Shown: positions 16,684 to 25,799, counted from the first letter of the stretch. The stretch is DNA of 64,000 bases from Acinetobacter colistiniresistens (GCF_024582815.1 NZ_CP102099.1:2728001-2792000), one strand, 5' to 3'. The notes: a model not told the origin generated them from the letters alone. Translations and numbers: made by a program.

Positions 16684-17297
16684 GAACAATCCTCCTGCAA
16701 TAACCATTTATTTTCTAAACATTCACGTAACCGTGTTCGGCTGCGATACATCAGTACGTTAAAATGTGAAACCGTCAGTTCAAGCTTCTCGCAAATTTCA
16801 GTGCTACTCAGCTCAATCATTTCACGTAACATAAATACCTGCGCATATTTAGCAGGTAAATGATTGAGACAAGCATCAAAGATTATCCAGAAATCTTGTT
16901 GCTCCATCATCTCTTCAGGGCTTTGCCATGCTTGTGGCGCTTCATATTTATGCCAATGACCTGAGGCGTCAAATAACGCTTCGATACTCAGCTCACTCTC
17001 TTCATCCTTAAAGAGTTCACTCATACTGACTAAACGAGATTTCTGCCGAATCAAATCTATAATCTTATTTTTTAAAATTGCAAATACCCAAGTTTTAAAC
17101 GCCGCCCGTCCTGTAAATGAATCTAGATGCTGAAATGCGCTGGTCAATGCTTCCTGAACCACATCCTCTGCCTGCGGCAATGAAGCAAGCTGCAAGACAG
17201 CAAACTTAATCATTTGCTGTCTTAAATCCTGTAAAAAAGCAGGATTATGCAACTGATGGAATAGGTCATCATGTTTTGCTGCTGAAGCTGAATTCAT
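16677..17297 (-). CDS. ECF-type RNA polymerase sigma factor
   Basis: A 206-aa sigma-70 family (ECF) factor. Region 2 is visible (LPQAEDVVQEALTSAFQHL, then AAFKTWVFAILKNKIIDLIR) and region 4 (LPAKYAQVFMLREMIELSS, then HFNVLMYRSRTRLREC). It overlaps the upstream hvfC-like gene by 4 bp (ATGA) and the downstream anti-sigma gene by 7 bp. In related operons such sigma factors switch on their own metallophore operon in response to copper or gold; self-activation here is inferred. I could not assign its promoter motif. Confidence 0.88.
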   Translation of the reverse strand: MNSASAAKHDDLFHQLHNPAFLQDLRQQMIKFAVLQLASLPQAEDVVQEALTSAFQHLDSFTGRAAFKTWVFAILKNKIIDLIRQKSRLVSMSELFKDEESELSIEALFDASGHWHKYEAPQAWQSPEEMMEQQDFWIIFDACLNHLPAKYAQVFMLREMIELSSTEICEKLELTVSHFNVLMYRSRTRLRECLENKWLLQEDCSC

Positions 17298-18052
17298 CCC
17301 TGTATCTCATCATTATTATGCGGAACGTGAATTAATCTTAACCGAGTTAATAATGCTTTTAACCCATAAATTTGTAGTTGAATTTGCTCTTCATCAAAAT
17401 CAGGAAGTATTGATTGAATCAGTCGCTGTAGATCTTGTTCAATAACCCTATTCTGTTGGATGAGTTCGATCATCGCAGCATATAAAGGTGACACAACCTC
17501 AACGCGAACCTGATCGAGATCATCTCGCCATACCAAAATCACACTTGGCGCTTGTTGTACCTGTTCAAGCTTCATTGTCGTCGTCCAACGATAAACAGGA
17601 TATTGATAGACTAATATCCAAACTTGGGTGGTCAACTGCCAATCTTGATCTTCTATCAGAATAGGCGTTTCGATTTCAACCGTATCCAAATAGAGTTCTA
17701 ACCATTCATACTGTAATAATTCGTTTAACCAGGGATAGTCTTGTAATATCTGATGCTGCTGTTCAGTGAAATACTCTCGAAACTGTAAAGAAATATCGTT
17801 ATAGAACGGTGACTGACATTGCGACTTCTGGAAAAATTCTGCCAATAATTGTTGCCATTGTTGCTCAGCAAACATGCTACGTGCAACAGGAAATACCAAG
17901 TTGATAAAAGAGCAGACATTATTAAATAGCAAATCCCGATAGACTTGCATACGATTCACTGCAAAATTTTGAGGGGGCTCTAATTCAGGATCACGAATCC
18001 AGTCACAAAACTGTCGTTGCGTAGTGTGAAAGGATATTGGCTTTGCTTTCAT
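17294..18052 (-). CDS. hvfC: HvfC-type RiPP maturation partner (DUF2063)
   Basis: A protein of about 252 aa of the DUF2063 family, the partner that presents the precursor peptide to the DUF692 oxidase. The N-terminal recognition domain is seen as QRQFCDWIRDPELEPP and VNRMQVYRDLLFNNVCSFI. The ATG at 18052 has an AGGAG site; a GTG 3 bp upstream is also possible. It overlaps hvfB by about 50 bp and the sigma gene by 4 bp, so the proteins are probably made in fixed ratio. Confidence 0.85.
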   Translation of the reverse strand: MKAKPISFHTTQRQFCDWIRDPELEPPQNFAVNRMQVYRDLLFNNVCSFINLVFPVARSMFAEQQWQQLLAEFFQKSQCQSPFYNDISLQFREYFTEQQHQILQDYPWLNELLQYEWLELYLDTVEIETPILIEDQDWQLTTQVWILVYQYPVYRWTTTMKLEQVQQAPSVILVWRDDLDQVRVEVVSPLYAAMIELIQQNRVIEQDLQRLIQSILPDFDEEQIQLQIYGLKALLTRLRLIHVPHNNDEIQG

Positions 18053-18866
18053 CACGACTCTCCTGTTGTTGCATGATTTTGATTCTGTTCAACTCATCTT
18101 GTAGCTGCTGCCATGATGGAATATTAAAGTCACGTTCTAATAAGGTCGGTTTAACACCATAAATTTGATAAGTGTATTGTAAAAGCTGCCAAACAGGATC
18201 ATTGATTGCAGCTCCATGTGTATCAATCAATAGGTTTTTTTCAACTTGTTCATGACCTGCAATATGTAAGTAACGAATCCGCTCTTTGGGCATTGCATCA
18301 ATAAATGCATAAGCATCACTGCCATGATTCATGCTATTCACATAGACATTATTCACATCAAGTAGTAATTCACAGTCTGCTTTTAACAGTACTTCACGTA
18401 CAAATTCGGCTTCATGCATTTCTGCATTGGGCATTAAATACGTAGAGACATTTTCAATCACCAGTCGCTGCCCCAAAATATCCTGTACACGTAAAATTCG
18501 TTCCGCTACATAATCAACAGCAGCTTCTGTCATCGGGATCGGTAATAAATCATATAAATAACCACCATCGTGGGTATAACTTAAGTGTTCTGAGTAAATC
18601 GGTACTTGATAGCGTTGTAGAAAATTTTTAACTTGCTGGATAAATTCAAGATTGAGTGGATGAGGCCCACCAATGGATAAAGACAGTCCATGACAGATTA
18701 AAGGCGCTTTCTCCACACATTGCGAGAGTAGCTTGGCATGCCGACCGCCAAAACCCATCCAGTTTTCAGGAGCTACTTCGATAAAATCTGCAGCAGTCTC
18801 AGCATTTAAAAACTCATCAATGAACTCACGTCTTAAGCCCAGACCTACACCAACCAATTCAGCCAT
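18003..18866 (-). CDS. hvfB: HvfB-type multinuclear non-heme iron oxidase (MNIO, DUF692)
   Basis: A 287-aa TIM-barrel MNIO enzyme. Family members modify Cys in EGKCG-type motifs of the precursor into oxazolone plus thioamide groups that bind copper. Metal-ligand motifs are seen in HGLSLSIGG, YSEHLSYT, ENVSTYL, LLLDVNNVYVNS and YLHIAGHE. The frame is open 84 bp further, but the ATG at 18866 has the clear ATAGGAG ribosome site and gives the family's usual N-terminus (GVGLGLRREF). It lies 68 bp after the precursor gene. Confidence 0.9.
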   Translation of the reverse strand: MAELVGVGLGLRREFIDEFLNAETAADFIEVAPENWMGFGGRHAKLLSQCVEKAPLICHGLSLSIGGPHPLNLEFIQQVKNFLQRYQVPIYSEHLSYTHDGGYLYDLLPIPMTEAAVDYVAERILRVQDILGQRLVIENVSTYLMPNAEMHEAEFVREVLLKADCELLLDVNNVYVNSMNHGSDAYAFIDAMPKERIRYLHIAGHEQVEKNLLIDTHGAAINDPVWQLLQYTYQIYGVKPTLLERDFNIPSWQQLQDELNRIKIMQQQESRDESKANILSHYATTVL

Positions 18867-18934
18867 GTTTAGACTCCTATGATCGAATGATGTCGATCTA
18901 AAGCTTAGACCGACATCATTCATGATTGAATGGT

Positions 18935-19243
18935 TTATTTTGCGCCGCACTTGCCGTCTGCAACTTTTTTATCCGCACCGCATTTTGCATCCGCTGCTTT
19001 TTTAGTTGCTCCACACTTTGCATCCGCTGCTTTTTTGGCCGCACCGCATTTCGCTTCAGCAGATTTTTGCTGATGTTTTGCTTTATTGGCACCACATTTC
19101 GCTTCACCACACTTTCCATCCGCGGCTTTGCTGGCATGTGTTTCTGTGGTTGTTGGTGTTGCTGCAACAGCGACATGGGTTACGCCAGCAACTGAAAGTG
19201 CCAATAATGCTGCAACTGAGGTCATTGAATTAAGTTTGCTCAT
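18935..19243 (-). CDS. hvfA: HvfA-type RiPP metallophore precursor with six KCG motifs
   Basis: A 102-aa secreted precursor peptide. The signal peptide is about residues 1-27 (VAALLALSVAGVTHVAVA). The mature part has six KCG motifs with Cys at 45, 50, 66, 77, 88 and 99. The last four lie exactly 11 residues apart (KKAADAKCGA-type repeat). The outer motifs are DGKCG, near the EGKCG consensus that MNIO enzymes modify; the inner four read (E/D)AKCG, with Ala in place of Gly. The ATG at 19243 has a GGA site. Family role: periplasmic or secreted copper-binding modified peptide. Confidence 0.88.
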   Translation of the reverse strand: MSKLNSMTSVAALLALSVAGVTHVAVAATPTTTETHASKAADGKCGEAKCGANKAKHQQKSAEAKCGAAKKAADAKCGATKKAADAKCGADKKVADGKCGAK

Positions 19244-19406
19244 TGTTCTATTCCTTTTAAGGTTATTTCTCGGTTTGTACACAGGTACATAAAGTTAGAC
19301 GGTATAAATCCCAATTTATTACAGTGCAAATAAAAAAAAATTTATGTAAGAAACAGAATCCTCACCCGACTAATGATCATTCAATCCTATTCGGTGTGAA
19401 ATTATC

Positions 19407-20021
19407 ATGAAGAACTTTTTGTATGCTCTCGCTCAGTATTACCCAAAAATTTGCTCTGCATTCAAACATGCAGATGGCATCGCGGCACTTGCCTTACGTT
19501 TTTATTTAGTCCCAATCTTTTGGATGGCAGGTACAAATAAGCTAATGCACTTCCAAGATACAGCTGAATGGTTTGGCAATGCAGATTGGGGTTTAGGTTT
19601 ACCCTTTCCTTTTCTTATGGCGGCATTGGCAACATCGACCGAGATCGCAGGTGCTGTGCTATTAGCACTCGGTTTATTCACCCGTTTGATTAGCATTCCC
19701 TTGATCGTTACCATGCTGGTTGCCATTGTCACAGTGCATCTGCCGAATGGCTGGCAAGCGATAGCTGATCCCAACGCCTCCTTTGCCAATGCTCAAGTCT
19801 TGGCCTCGGCTGAGAAATTGGAAAAGGCACGAGAAATTTTAGAAAACTATGGCAATTATGACTGGCTGACATCGAGTGGTTCATTTGTTATTTTGAATAA
19901 TGGAATTGAGTTTGCCGTGACATATCTGATTATGCTGATAGCATTGATTGTTCTGGGCGGCGGTCGTTATTTCAGCTTAGATTTTTGGCTTAAACAAAAA
20001 AAGGCTAAGCACTTTTCCTAA
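19407..20021 (+). CDS. DoxX family membrane protein
   Basis: A 204-aa inner-membrane protein of the DoxX/DoxD family, with about four membrane helices (FYLVPIFWMAGTNKLMHF, FPFLMAALATSTEIAGAVLL, LISIPLIVTMLVAIVTVHL and a C-terminal helix ending VLGGGRYFSLDFWL). DoxX genes commonly accompany HvfABC/Buf-type metallophore operons. Here it is divergent from the precursor gene, with a 163-bp shared upstream region, so common induction by copper is likely. Its molecular function is not established. Confidence 0.85.
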   Translation: MKNFLYALAQYYPKICSAFKHADGIAALALRFYLVPIFWMAGTNKLMHFQDTAEWFGNADWGLGLPFPFLMAALATSTEIAGAVLLALGLFTRLISIPLIVTMLVAIVTVHLPNGWQAIADPNASFANAQVLASAEKLEKAREILENYGNYDWLTSSGSFVILNNGIEFAVTYLIMLIALIVLGGGRYFSLDFWLKQKKAKHFS

Positions 20022-20093
20022 CATCAAATTGGAGATGCATAATGCTGTTATTTTTGAGAATGTTATATCGTTAATGTCGAGAAGCTGACAGCA

Positions 20094-20113
20094 ATATTAC
20101 AATTTTGTTATTT
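20094..20113 (+). promoter_or_regulatory. CopR/CusR-like box upstream of copR
   Basis: AT-ATT-ACAATTTTGT-TATTT matches the perfect box at 23824 at 17 of 20 positions, including the whole ACAATTTTGT core. It lies about 62 bp before the response-regulator start, as expected for autoregulation. Confidence 0.65.
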
Positions 20114-20175
20114 ATAAAACTCATATTCTCTTTAACGCTAAAATGCAACCATAAAACTTTGAGCTTGATGAAAAC

Positions 20176-20859
20176 ATGCGAATACTTCTAGTTGAAGATG
20201 AACAAAAAACGGGGGACTATCTCCAAAAAGGCCTAACCGAAGCTGGTTATGTAACTGATTGGAGTCAGGACGGTATCTCAGGTTTACATCTGGCCGTGAC
20301 AGAACAATATGACCTGATCATTTTGGATGTGATGCTGCCGAAACTGGATGGCTGGAAGATTCTCACGGAGATTCGCAAAGTAAATACCTTCCTCCCCGTG
20401 CTGTTTCTGACGGCCAAAGACCAAATTGAAGATCGAGTCAAAGGCCTGGAACTCGGTGCAGATGATTTCCTGATTAAACCCTTTGCCTTTGCTGAATTGC
20501 TCGCACGGATTAAAACTCTGTTGAAACGCGGTCAGATTAAAGAAGAACAAACTTTTTACGCAGTTGCAGACTTACATCTTGATTTGATTAAACGGCGTGT
20601 GGTGCGTTCTGGACAACGGATTGACCTGACCGCCAAAGAGTTTTCTTTATTGGAACTCTTTATGCGCCGCCAAGGTGAAGTATTACCCAAGTCACTGATT
20701 GCTGCACTGGTTTGGGATATCAATTTTGATAGCGATACCAATGTGGTTGAAGTTGCGATTCGACGCTTGAGAAATAAGATTGATACCGATTTTAGCCCCA
20801 AGCTGATTAGAAACATACGTGGTATGGGTTATGTCCTAGAGATTGAAGATGAGAAATAA
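20176..20859 (+). CDS. copR: Heavy-metal (copper) response regulator, CopR/CusR type
   Basis: A 227-aa OmpR-family regulator. The receiver domain has phospho-acceptor Asp51 ([13 protein letters not shown]) and [11 protein letters not shown]; the C-terminal winged helix has [20 protein letters not shown] and RRLRNKID. Context and the two CopR-type boxes (20094, 23824) point to copper. It overlaps the sensor kinase gene by 11 bp, so the two are translationally coupled. The insertion element downstream does not touch it. Confidence 0.9.
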   Translation: MRILLVEDEQKTGDYLQKGLTEAGYVTDWSQDGISGLHLAVTEQYDLIILDVMLPKLDGWKILTEIRKVNTFLPVLFLTAKDQIEDRVKGLELGADDFLIKPFAFAELLARIKTLLKRGQIKEEQTFYAVADLHLDLIKRRVVRSGQRIDLTAKEFSLLELFMRRQGEVLPKSLIAALVWDINFDSDTNVVEVAIRRLRNKIDTDFSPKLIRNIRGMGYVLEIEDEK

Positions 20860-22231
20860 ATTATTTCGTTCCATCGCTTTTAGGATCAGCTTTATTTCAA
20901 CCTTATTCACGACGTTGATCCTGATTGTCATGGGGATATTCGTTAATCAACATGTCGTCAATTATTTTTATCAACAAAACCAAAAAGAAATTGAAGGTAA
21001 AATTCAACTGATTGAAAACTTGTTCCAACAAAAACCCAGCAATTTTAAAGACAGTTTAGATGAGGCGCTGATTGGGCATGATAATCTGCTGATCCAGATC
21101 AAACTTGCCAATGGCCAAATTCTTTATAACAAAAAAAATATGCACGCTGACCTCAATCAATTGATTCAACAAAAGAATGGGCGTTGGATCAATTGGAAAC
21201 ATAATAATCAGAGCTATCAAGGCATTGTTGTCAATAAAACCATTCGTTATGACCAAAGTAGTCAAAACATGCAAATTATTGCTGCGATTGAAGTTACCGA
21301 TAACTATTATTTCCTGCACTCGTTTAAACAGCAGTTGCTCATGGTTGGCCTACTCGGGGTGATTGGCCTGATGTTTTTAGGATGGTGGGCAACTTGGCAA
21401 GGGCTAGGCCCGATTCGAAAAATGGCAAAACTTTCAGAAAATATTTCTGCAAATAATCTTTCTAACCGCCTCGATCTGAGCAATGTGCCAATTGAACTAG
21501 CCCCACTGGCCACGGCATTTAATGACATGCTGAATCGTTTGGAAATCTCAGTTGACAAACTTTCTGCATTCTCAAGTGACTTGGCTCATGAAATTAGAAC
21601 CCCAATCAATAATCTGATGATGCAAACCCAAGTTTCATTAACCAAGCCAAGAACGCTAGAACAATATCAAGATGTACTATTCTCAAATCTGGAAGAATAT
21701 GAACATCTGGCCAAAATGATTTCAGATATGTTGTTTCTAGCAAAATCTGATCATAATCTGGCACTGAAAAACAAGAAAAATATCGATTTAGCGCAAGAAA
21801 TGGAAGTTCTGTTTGAATATTTCGAAGCTTTTGCCTCGGAAAAGCAGATTCAATTCAAACTAACAGGTCAGGCATCGATTCAAGCTGAACCAGCCATGAT
21901 TCGTAGAGCCTTCAATAATTTAATTTCCAATGCAATTAAATACGGTGAACCAGATTCAATCTTAGAAATCAAACTGAGCCAAGATGATCGACACTCGATG
22001 ATTCAGATTAAAAATAAAGTATCTGCTGAAATGCAAGTGCTTAGCCCTTTACAGCTTTCACGCTTTTTTGACCGATTTTATCGGCTAGACTCATCCCGAC
22101 ACAAAGCGGAAGATGGCACCGGCTTAGGACTGGCAATCACCAAATCGATTATTGAAATTCACCATGCAACAATTGATGTCTTTATTGAAGAAGAAAATAT
22201 TGTCTTTAGAATGGTTTTTAAAGTGGAATGA
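20849..22231 (+). CDS. copS: Heavy-metal sensor histidine kinase, CopS/CusS type
   Basis: A 460-aa inner-membrane kinase. There are two membrane helices (about 9-35 and 160-180) around a periplasmic sensor loop, then HAMP, HisKA ([18 protein letters not shown]) and an ATPase domain ([23 protein letters not shown]). A TTG lies 6 bp upstream, but the ATG at 20849 is the natural start. An IS3-family element sits 1 bp after the stop codon (the 3-bp target duplication includes the last two stop bases), leaving the protein intact while removing its original downstream sequence. Confidence 0.9.
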   Translation: MRNKLFRSIAFRISFISTLFTTLILIVMGIFVNQHVVNYFYQQNQKEIEGKIQLIENLFQQKPSNFKDSLDEALIGHDNLLIQIKLANGQILYNKKNMHADLNQLIQQKNGRWINWKHNNQSYQGIVVNKTIRYDQSSQNMQIIAAIEVTDNYYFLHSFKQQLLMVGLLGVIGLMFLGWWATWQGLGPIRKMAKLSENISANNLSNRLDLSNVPIELAPLATAFNDMLNRLEISVDKLSAFSSDLAHEIRTPINNLMMQTQVSLTKPRTLEQYQDVLFSNLEEYEHLAKMISDMLFLAKSDHNLALKNKKNIDLAQEMEVLFEYFEAFASEKQIQFKLTGQASIQAEPAMIRRAFNNLISNAIKYGEPDSILEIKLSQDDRHSMIQIKNKVSAEMQVLSPLQLSRFFDRFYRLDSSRHKAEDGTGLGLAITKSIIEIHHATIDVFIEEENIVFRMVFKVE

Positions 22232-22271
22232 CTGAACCGTACCGGGTTTGTCGGAGACTTTTTTATTTAAG

Positions 22272-23174
22272 TTAGGCCACCTGACCTAACGGGTTAATCT
22301 TATCATAGTACATTGCTTCAAACTCAAAAGGCGATACATAACCCAGTGCACTGTGTACACGCTTTTTATTGAACCAATCTACCCAGTTTAGTGTCGCAAG
22401 TTGTACATCTGCTAAACCTTGCCAATCTGCTTTTAAATATTCAATCACCTCTGTTTTGTATAAGCCATTCACCGTTTCAGCCAGAGCATTATCGTATGAA
22501 TCACCTGTCGTACCGACTGATGCTCGTAAATTTGCAGCATCTAAACGATTGGTATAGCGAATAGAAAGATATTGAACACCTCTATCGGAATGATGAATCA
22601 CATTCTTTGGCATGCCTCGATCGTGCAATGCTTGCTCCAATGCATCGAGCACCATATCTGTATTCATCCGTGTAGATACTTTCCATCCAACAATTGCTCG
22701 TGAGAACACATCAATAATAAAGGCGGTATAGACCCAGCCTGAATGTGTTTGAATATACGTAAAGTCACTGACCCATAATTGGTCAGGTCGATCAGCACTA
22801 AAATTCCGTTTCACTAAATCATCTGCTCGTTTTTGATCATCTCGGCTACGGGTGGTTTGTTTATTCTTACCACGCCAAACACCTTGTATACCTAGCTTTT
22901 GCATCAATCGAGCAACTGTACAACGTGCAATAACATAACCCTCACGTTTCAATTTTTGCCAAACTTTACGTACACCATATCGACCTGAACTTTCTTTCCA
23001 AATACGTTTGATTTGCTCTGCATGATGTAAATCATGCAGAGCACGTTTCGCTCGATGTTCTGGGTTATCAACGAAATCTAAAGCCCGATAATAGGTCGAA
23101 GCTGCAATCGGTAAAATTCTACAAATCGCTTCAACACCATATAACGCCTTATTGTTATGGATAAAATCCACCAT
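22272..23174 (-). CDS. IS3-family transposase OrfB (DDE catalytic subunit), copy 1
   Basis: A 300-aa integrase-core transposase. The DDE residues fall in VSDFTYIQTHSGW, NVIHHSDRGVQYLS and SYDNALAETVNGLYKTEVI; the N-terminal HTH_21 region includes GRYGVRKVWQKLKREG. Its ATG overlaps the orfA stop as TAATG, so it may be made by re-initiation as well as any frameshift fusion. Intact. Confidence 0.93.
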   Translation of the reverse strand: MVDFIHNNKALYGVEAICRILPIAASTYYRALDFVDNPEHRAKRALHDLHHAEQIKRIWKESSGRYGVRKVWQKLKREGYVIARCTVARLMQKLGIQGVWRGKNKQTTRSRDDQKRADDLVKRNFSADRPDQLWVSDFTYIQTHSGWVYTAFIIDVFSRAIVGWKVSTRMNTDMVLDALEQALHDRGMPKNVIHHSDRGVQYLSIRYTNRLDAANLRASVGTTGDSYDNALAETVNGLYKTEVIEYLKADWQGLADVQLATLNWVDWFNKKRVHSALGYVSPFEFEAMYYDKINPLGQVA

Positions 23175-23491
23175 TATTTGTGTGGGCGGTCGAGCTCCGC
23201 CTGGGCGAAAAAAGCGGCTGCTTTACGTAGAATTTCATTGGCACGTTTTAATTCTTTAATTTCACGTTCCATTTGCTTCATTTTTTCTTGGTCAGATACC
23301 TGTTGTACTTTGGCGGGATTTTGTTGATCTAAGTATTTTTGATACCAAACACGAAGTGTTTCAGGAGTACAGCCAATTTTAGGAGCAATTGCGGAAACTG
23401 CTGCCCAATTCGATGGATAATCTTTTTCAGATTCAATTAGTAATTGAACCGCTCTTTCTCTAATTTCGGGGGTATAGTTTGGTTTTTTCAT
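23174..23491 (-). CDS. IS3-family transposase OrfA (HTH subunit), copy 1
   Basis: A 105-aa protein with an N-terminal helix-turn-helix (AVSAIAPKIGCTPETLRVW) and a C-terminal leucine-zipper-like helix (KMKQMEREIKELKRANEILR), which binds the IS ends and pairs with OrfB. Intact and the same as in copy 2. Confidence 0.93.
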   Translation of the reverse strand: MKKPNYTPEIRERAVQLLIESEKDYPSNWAAVSAIAPKIGCTPETLRVWYQKYLDQQNPAKVQQVSDQEKMKQMEREIKELKRANEILRKAAAFFAQAELDRPHK

Positions 23492-23555
23492 CGGAATAGT
23501 CTCTCAGAATATTGAGTCTCCGACAAACCCGGTACGGTTCAGACTGAAAGATATA

Positions 23556-23591
23556 AAGGATCATAAAACTTGGGGGAAGCTTATGATCCTT
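23556..23591. terminator. Hairpin between the copS region and the small secreted peptide gene
   Basis: An 11-bp stem (AAGGATCATAA with TTATGATCCTT) and a 14-nt loop. Before the IS arrived it would have sat about 25 bp after copS; it also lies 14 bp after the minus-strand peptide gene, so it may serve both. Confidence 0.6.
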
Positions 23592-23604
23592 ACAAAATCA
23601 AATC

Positions 23605-23754
23605 TTATCTTGCCTGGTTTTGACCATTGCTACCTTGTACAGTTGTATTGCGTTCTTGGTTTTTCTCCAGGAACATTAATCCACCATCTGCATAGCTTAA
23701 GCTTGCTGTTGTTGCAAATGATAGGATAAAGATGAGTTTAACCAATGCTTTCAT
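23605..23754 (-). CDS. Small secreted peptide (49 aa), probably copper-induced
   Basis: A short gene: signal peptide MKALVKLIFILSFATTASLS then YADGGLMFLEKNQERNTTVQ and a short polar tail ending NQAR. The mature part would be about 28 residues with no Cys or His. It is loosely reminiscent of PtrA-type copper-responsive periplasmic peptides, but this is uncertain. A perfect CopR/CusR box lies 70 bp upstream of its start (23824-23843) and copRS is its neighbour, so induction by copper through CopR is likely. Confidence 0.7.
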   Translation of the reverse strand: MKALVKLIFILSFATTASLSYADGGLMFLEKNQERNTTVQGSNGQNQAR

Positions 23755-23823
23755 TTCTATTCACCTATTCTCTCTTAACTTCTTATAAGATAGAACAGGC
23801 AGCCCAACAGCAGCATGACCTGA

Positions 23824-23843
23824 AAATGACAATTTTGTCATTT
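23824..23843. promoter_or_regulatory. Perfect CopR/CusR-type box
   Basis: A 20-bp perfect dyad, AAATGACAA-TT-TTGTCATTT, the same pattern as the known E. coli CusR box. It lies 70 bp upstream of the small secreted peptide (minus) and 275 bp upstream of the monooxygenase (plus). The spacing suits the peptide gene better. Confidence 0.85.
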
Positions 23844-24118
23844 CAATAGAAGCTTGACAGTACAGTTGATCTATCAAATATAAAGATCTCTCGATTCGAT
23901 CTTATGGTTGATCTAGAGCTGTTCATAAATGCGTGACAGCTTGACCTACATATCAAACCACGTTCCATCAGACTACTGCTTCATATATCCATAAATACTT
24001 CAATCAGATACGCTCAGTGGCCTCTAATCACAATATTTTGGCCTCATCCATCCTCTAAATCAATCTATGAAACGATTATTCTGCAAACAACACATGATAC
24101 TTTTAACTTGAGTGCATT

Positions 24119-25651
24119 ATGTCTAAACAACAATTCTCTTCAAATAACAATATTCGTATCGCCATTATCGGAACTGGATTTGGTGGCTTAGGTTTGGCGA
24201 TTCAGCTTAAACGTGCTGGTTTTGAACAGTTCACCCTATTTGAAAAAGCCAGTGATGTCGGTGGCGTGTGGCGGGACAATACCTATCCGGGAGCGGCTTG
24301 TGATGTACCCTCGCATCTCTATTCATTTTCATTTGAACAAGATCTGGGATGGAAAAACCGCTATGGCTCATCACAGGAAATCCATCAATATTTGAAGCAT
24401 TGCACAGAGAAATATCAGCTGTATCCGCATATCCAGTTTAATACTGAAATTGCCAGTGCTGACTTTGATGCAGCACAAGGTGTTTGGCAAATCCAGAGTG
24501 TAACGGGTGAAAAATTCGAGGCCGAATTTCTGATTGCAGCGGTCGGTCAACTCAATCGACCTGCCTACCCAAAGATTCCAGGACTAGACACCTTCCAAGG
24601 CAAGACTTTTCATTCAGCGCGTTGGGATCATGACTATGATTTAAATAATAAACGTGTGGCTGTGATTGGTACTGGTGCCAGTGCGATTCAGTTTGTGCCT
24701 GAGATCGCTAAACAAGTCGCCCACTTAGACATCTATCAGCGTTCTGCACCTTATGTCATTCCCAAGCCAGACCGTATTTATTCAGACTTGGAACGTAAGG
24801 CTTTTCAAAAGCTGCCTGTTTTACAAAGTCTGGATCGTATCTTTCAATACAGCTATAACGAGATTCGTCTGAAAAGCTTTACCGCAACGCTGAATGAAAT
24901 TCCTTTAGCAGAATATATTTTTCAGCGTCACATTCGTGAAGAAATTAAAGATCCCCATTTCCGCCACCGACTCATGCCCGACTACCCAATTGGCTGTAAA
25001 CGTATTCTGATTTCTAATCATTGGTATCGTAGCTTGGTTCGTCCCAATGTAGAGGTGATCAACAATGCAATTCAAGAAGTGACTGAAACGGCTATTATCG
25101 ATAAAGATGGGAAAGCACGTGAAGTCGATGCCATTATTTATGGAACAGGCTTTGCTGCAACCGACTTTATGGCACCGATGCAAATTACTGGACTCAATGG
25201 CAAGATACTTAGACAACAATGGGCCGATGGTGCAGAAGCGTATTTAGGCTTAACTGTGAGCGGTTTCCCTAATTTCTTCATGCTGTATGGCCCAAATACC
25301 AATTTGGGGCATAACTCAATCGTGTATATGATCGAAAGTCAGGTGAACTATATTTTGGATGCAATTCGAATCCATATCCAAAACAATTTATCCTTCACCA
25401 ACCTAAAAGCTGAAATCCAGACCCAGTTTAATCAGGAAATCCAAGAAAGAATGAAATCAACCATGTGGTCACAAGGTTGTAACAGTTGGTACCAAACCGC
25501 GACAGGAAAAAATACCAATAACTGGCCAGGATTTACTTTTGAATATCGTCAACGTACCCGTCATTTTGATCTGGAAAACTATATCCAAGTACCAAAATCA
25601 GTATTGGTAAAAGAACAGATGGAAAATCCAGTCAAACAAATAGCCGTCTAA
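24119..25651 (+). CDS. Flavin-containing (Baeyer-Villiger-type) monooxygenase
   Basis: A 510-aa FAD/NADPH monooxygenase. It has an N-terminal FAD Rossmann motif (IIGTGFGGLGLAIQLKRAG), the BVMO fingerprint FQGKTFHSARWD (FxGxxxHxxxW), a second nucleotide motif VAVIGTGASAIQFVPEIAK and the ATG-like IYGTGFAATDFMAP. Such enzymes insert oxygen next to ketones or oxidise hydrophobic substrates. The closest group and substrate cannot be told from sequence alone. It stands alone between the CopR box and copA; a copper link is only positional. Confidence 0.88.
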   Translation: MSKQQFSSNNNIRIAIIGTGFGGLGLAIQLKRAGFEQFTLFEKASDVGGVWRDNTYPGAACDVPSHLYSFSFEQDLGWKNRYGSSQEIHQYLKHCTEKYQLYPHIQFNTEIASADFDAAQGVWQIQSVTGEKFEAEFLIAAVGQLNRPAYPKIPGLDTFQGKTFHSARWDHDYDLNNKRVAVIGTGASAIQFVPEIAKQVAHLDIYQRSAPYVIPKPDRIYSDLERKAFQKLPVLQSLDRIFQYSYNEIRLKSFTATLNEIPLAEYIFQRHIREEIKDPHFRHRLMPDYPIGCKRILISNHWYRSLVRPNVEVINNAIQEVTETAIIDKDGKAREVDAIIYGTGFAATDFMAPMQITGLNGKILRQQWADGAEAYLGLTVSGFPNFFMLYGPNTNLGHNSIVYMIESQVNYILDAIRIHIQNNLSFTNLKAEIQTQFNQEIQERMKSTMWSQGCNSWYQTATGKNTNNWPGFTFEYRQRTRHFDLENYIQVPKSVLVKEQMENPVKQIAV

Positions 25652-25768
25652 GCCTCTTCATTCAGTTACACAAAATTTGGATAGTCCTTTGTTTGAATAC
25701 GATAAAGGACTATCCATACAGGGGCTTTAGCTCTGTTTGCATACAATCCTAAAAGTTGATTAATCCGC

Positions 25769-25799
25769 TTGACCTTCCCATAATGTCAAGGTCTATGCT
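25769..25799 (+). promoter_or_regulatory. CueR-type promoter of copA
   Basis: -35 TTGACC (25769-25774), 19-bp spacer, -10 TATGCT (25794-25799). The dyad GACCTT (25771-25776) and AAGGTC (25788-25793) is the usual CueR operator. The regulator gene lies just downstream of copA. Confidence 0.88.

Larger units (their letters stand above)
22233..23541 (-). mobile_element. IS3-family insertion sequence, copy 1 (1309 bp)
   Basis: Bounded by inverted ends TGAACCGTACCGGGTTTGTC and its complement, with a 3-bp target duplication GAC (22230-22232 and 23542-23544). It carries orfA and orfB on the minus strand. It appears identical over its full length to the copy at 44042-45350, in the same orientation. 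Identity implies recent movement or gene conversion. Transposase type suggests an IS51-like group; I do not assign a name. Confidence 0.95.

Noticed and set aside
18944..19075. CRISPR-like direct repeats
   Set aside because: The 33-bp periodicity encodes the 11-residue KCG repeat in frame; there are no distinct spacers.
18926..19292. Cys-rich plus-strand reading frames opposite the HvfA precursor
   Set aside because: They are mirror frames created by the 33-bp repeat of the minus-strand precursor; they lack ribosome sites and family matches.
20849..22233. Disruption of the copper sensor kinase by the IS
   Set aside because: The element lies 1 bp after the stop codon, and the kinase has all its domains, so the protein is intact.
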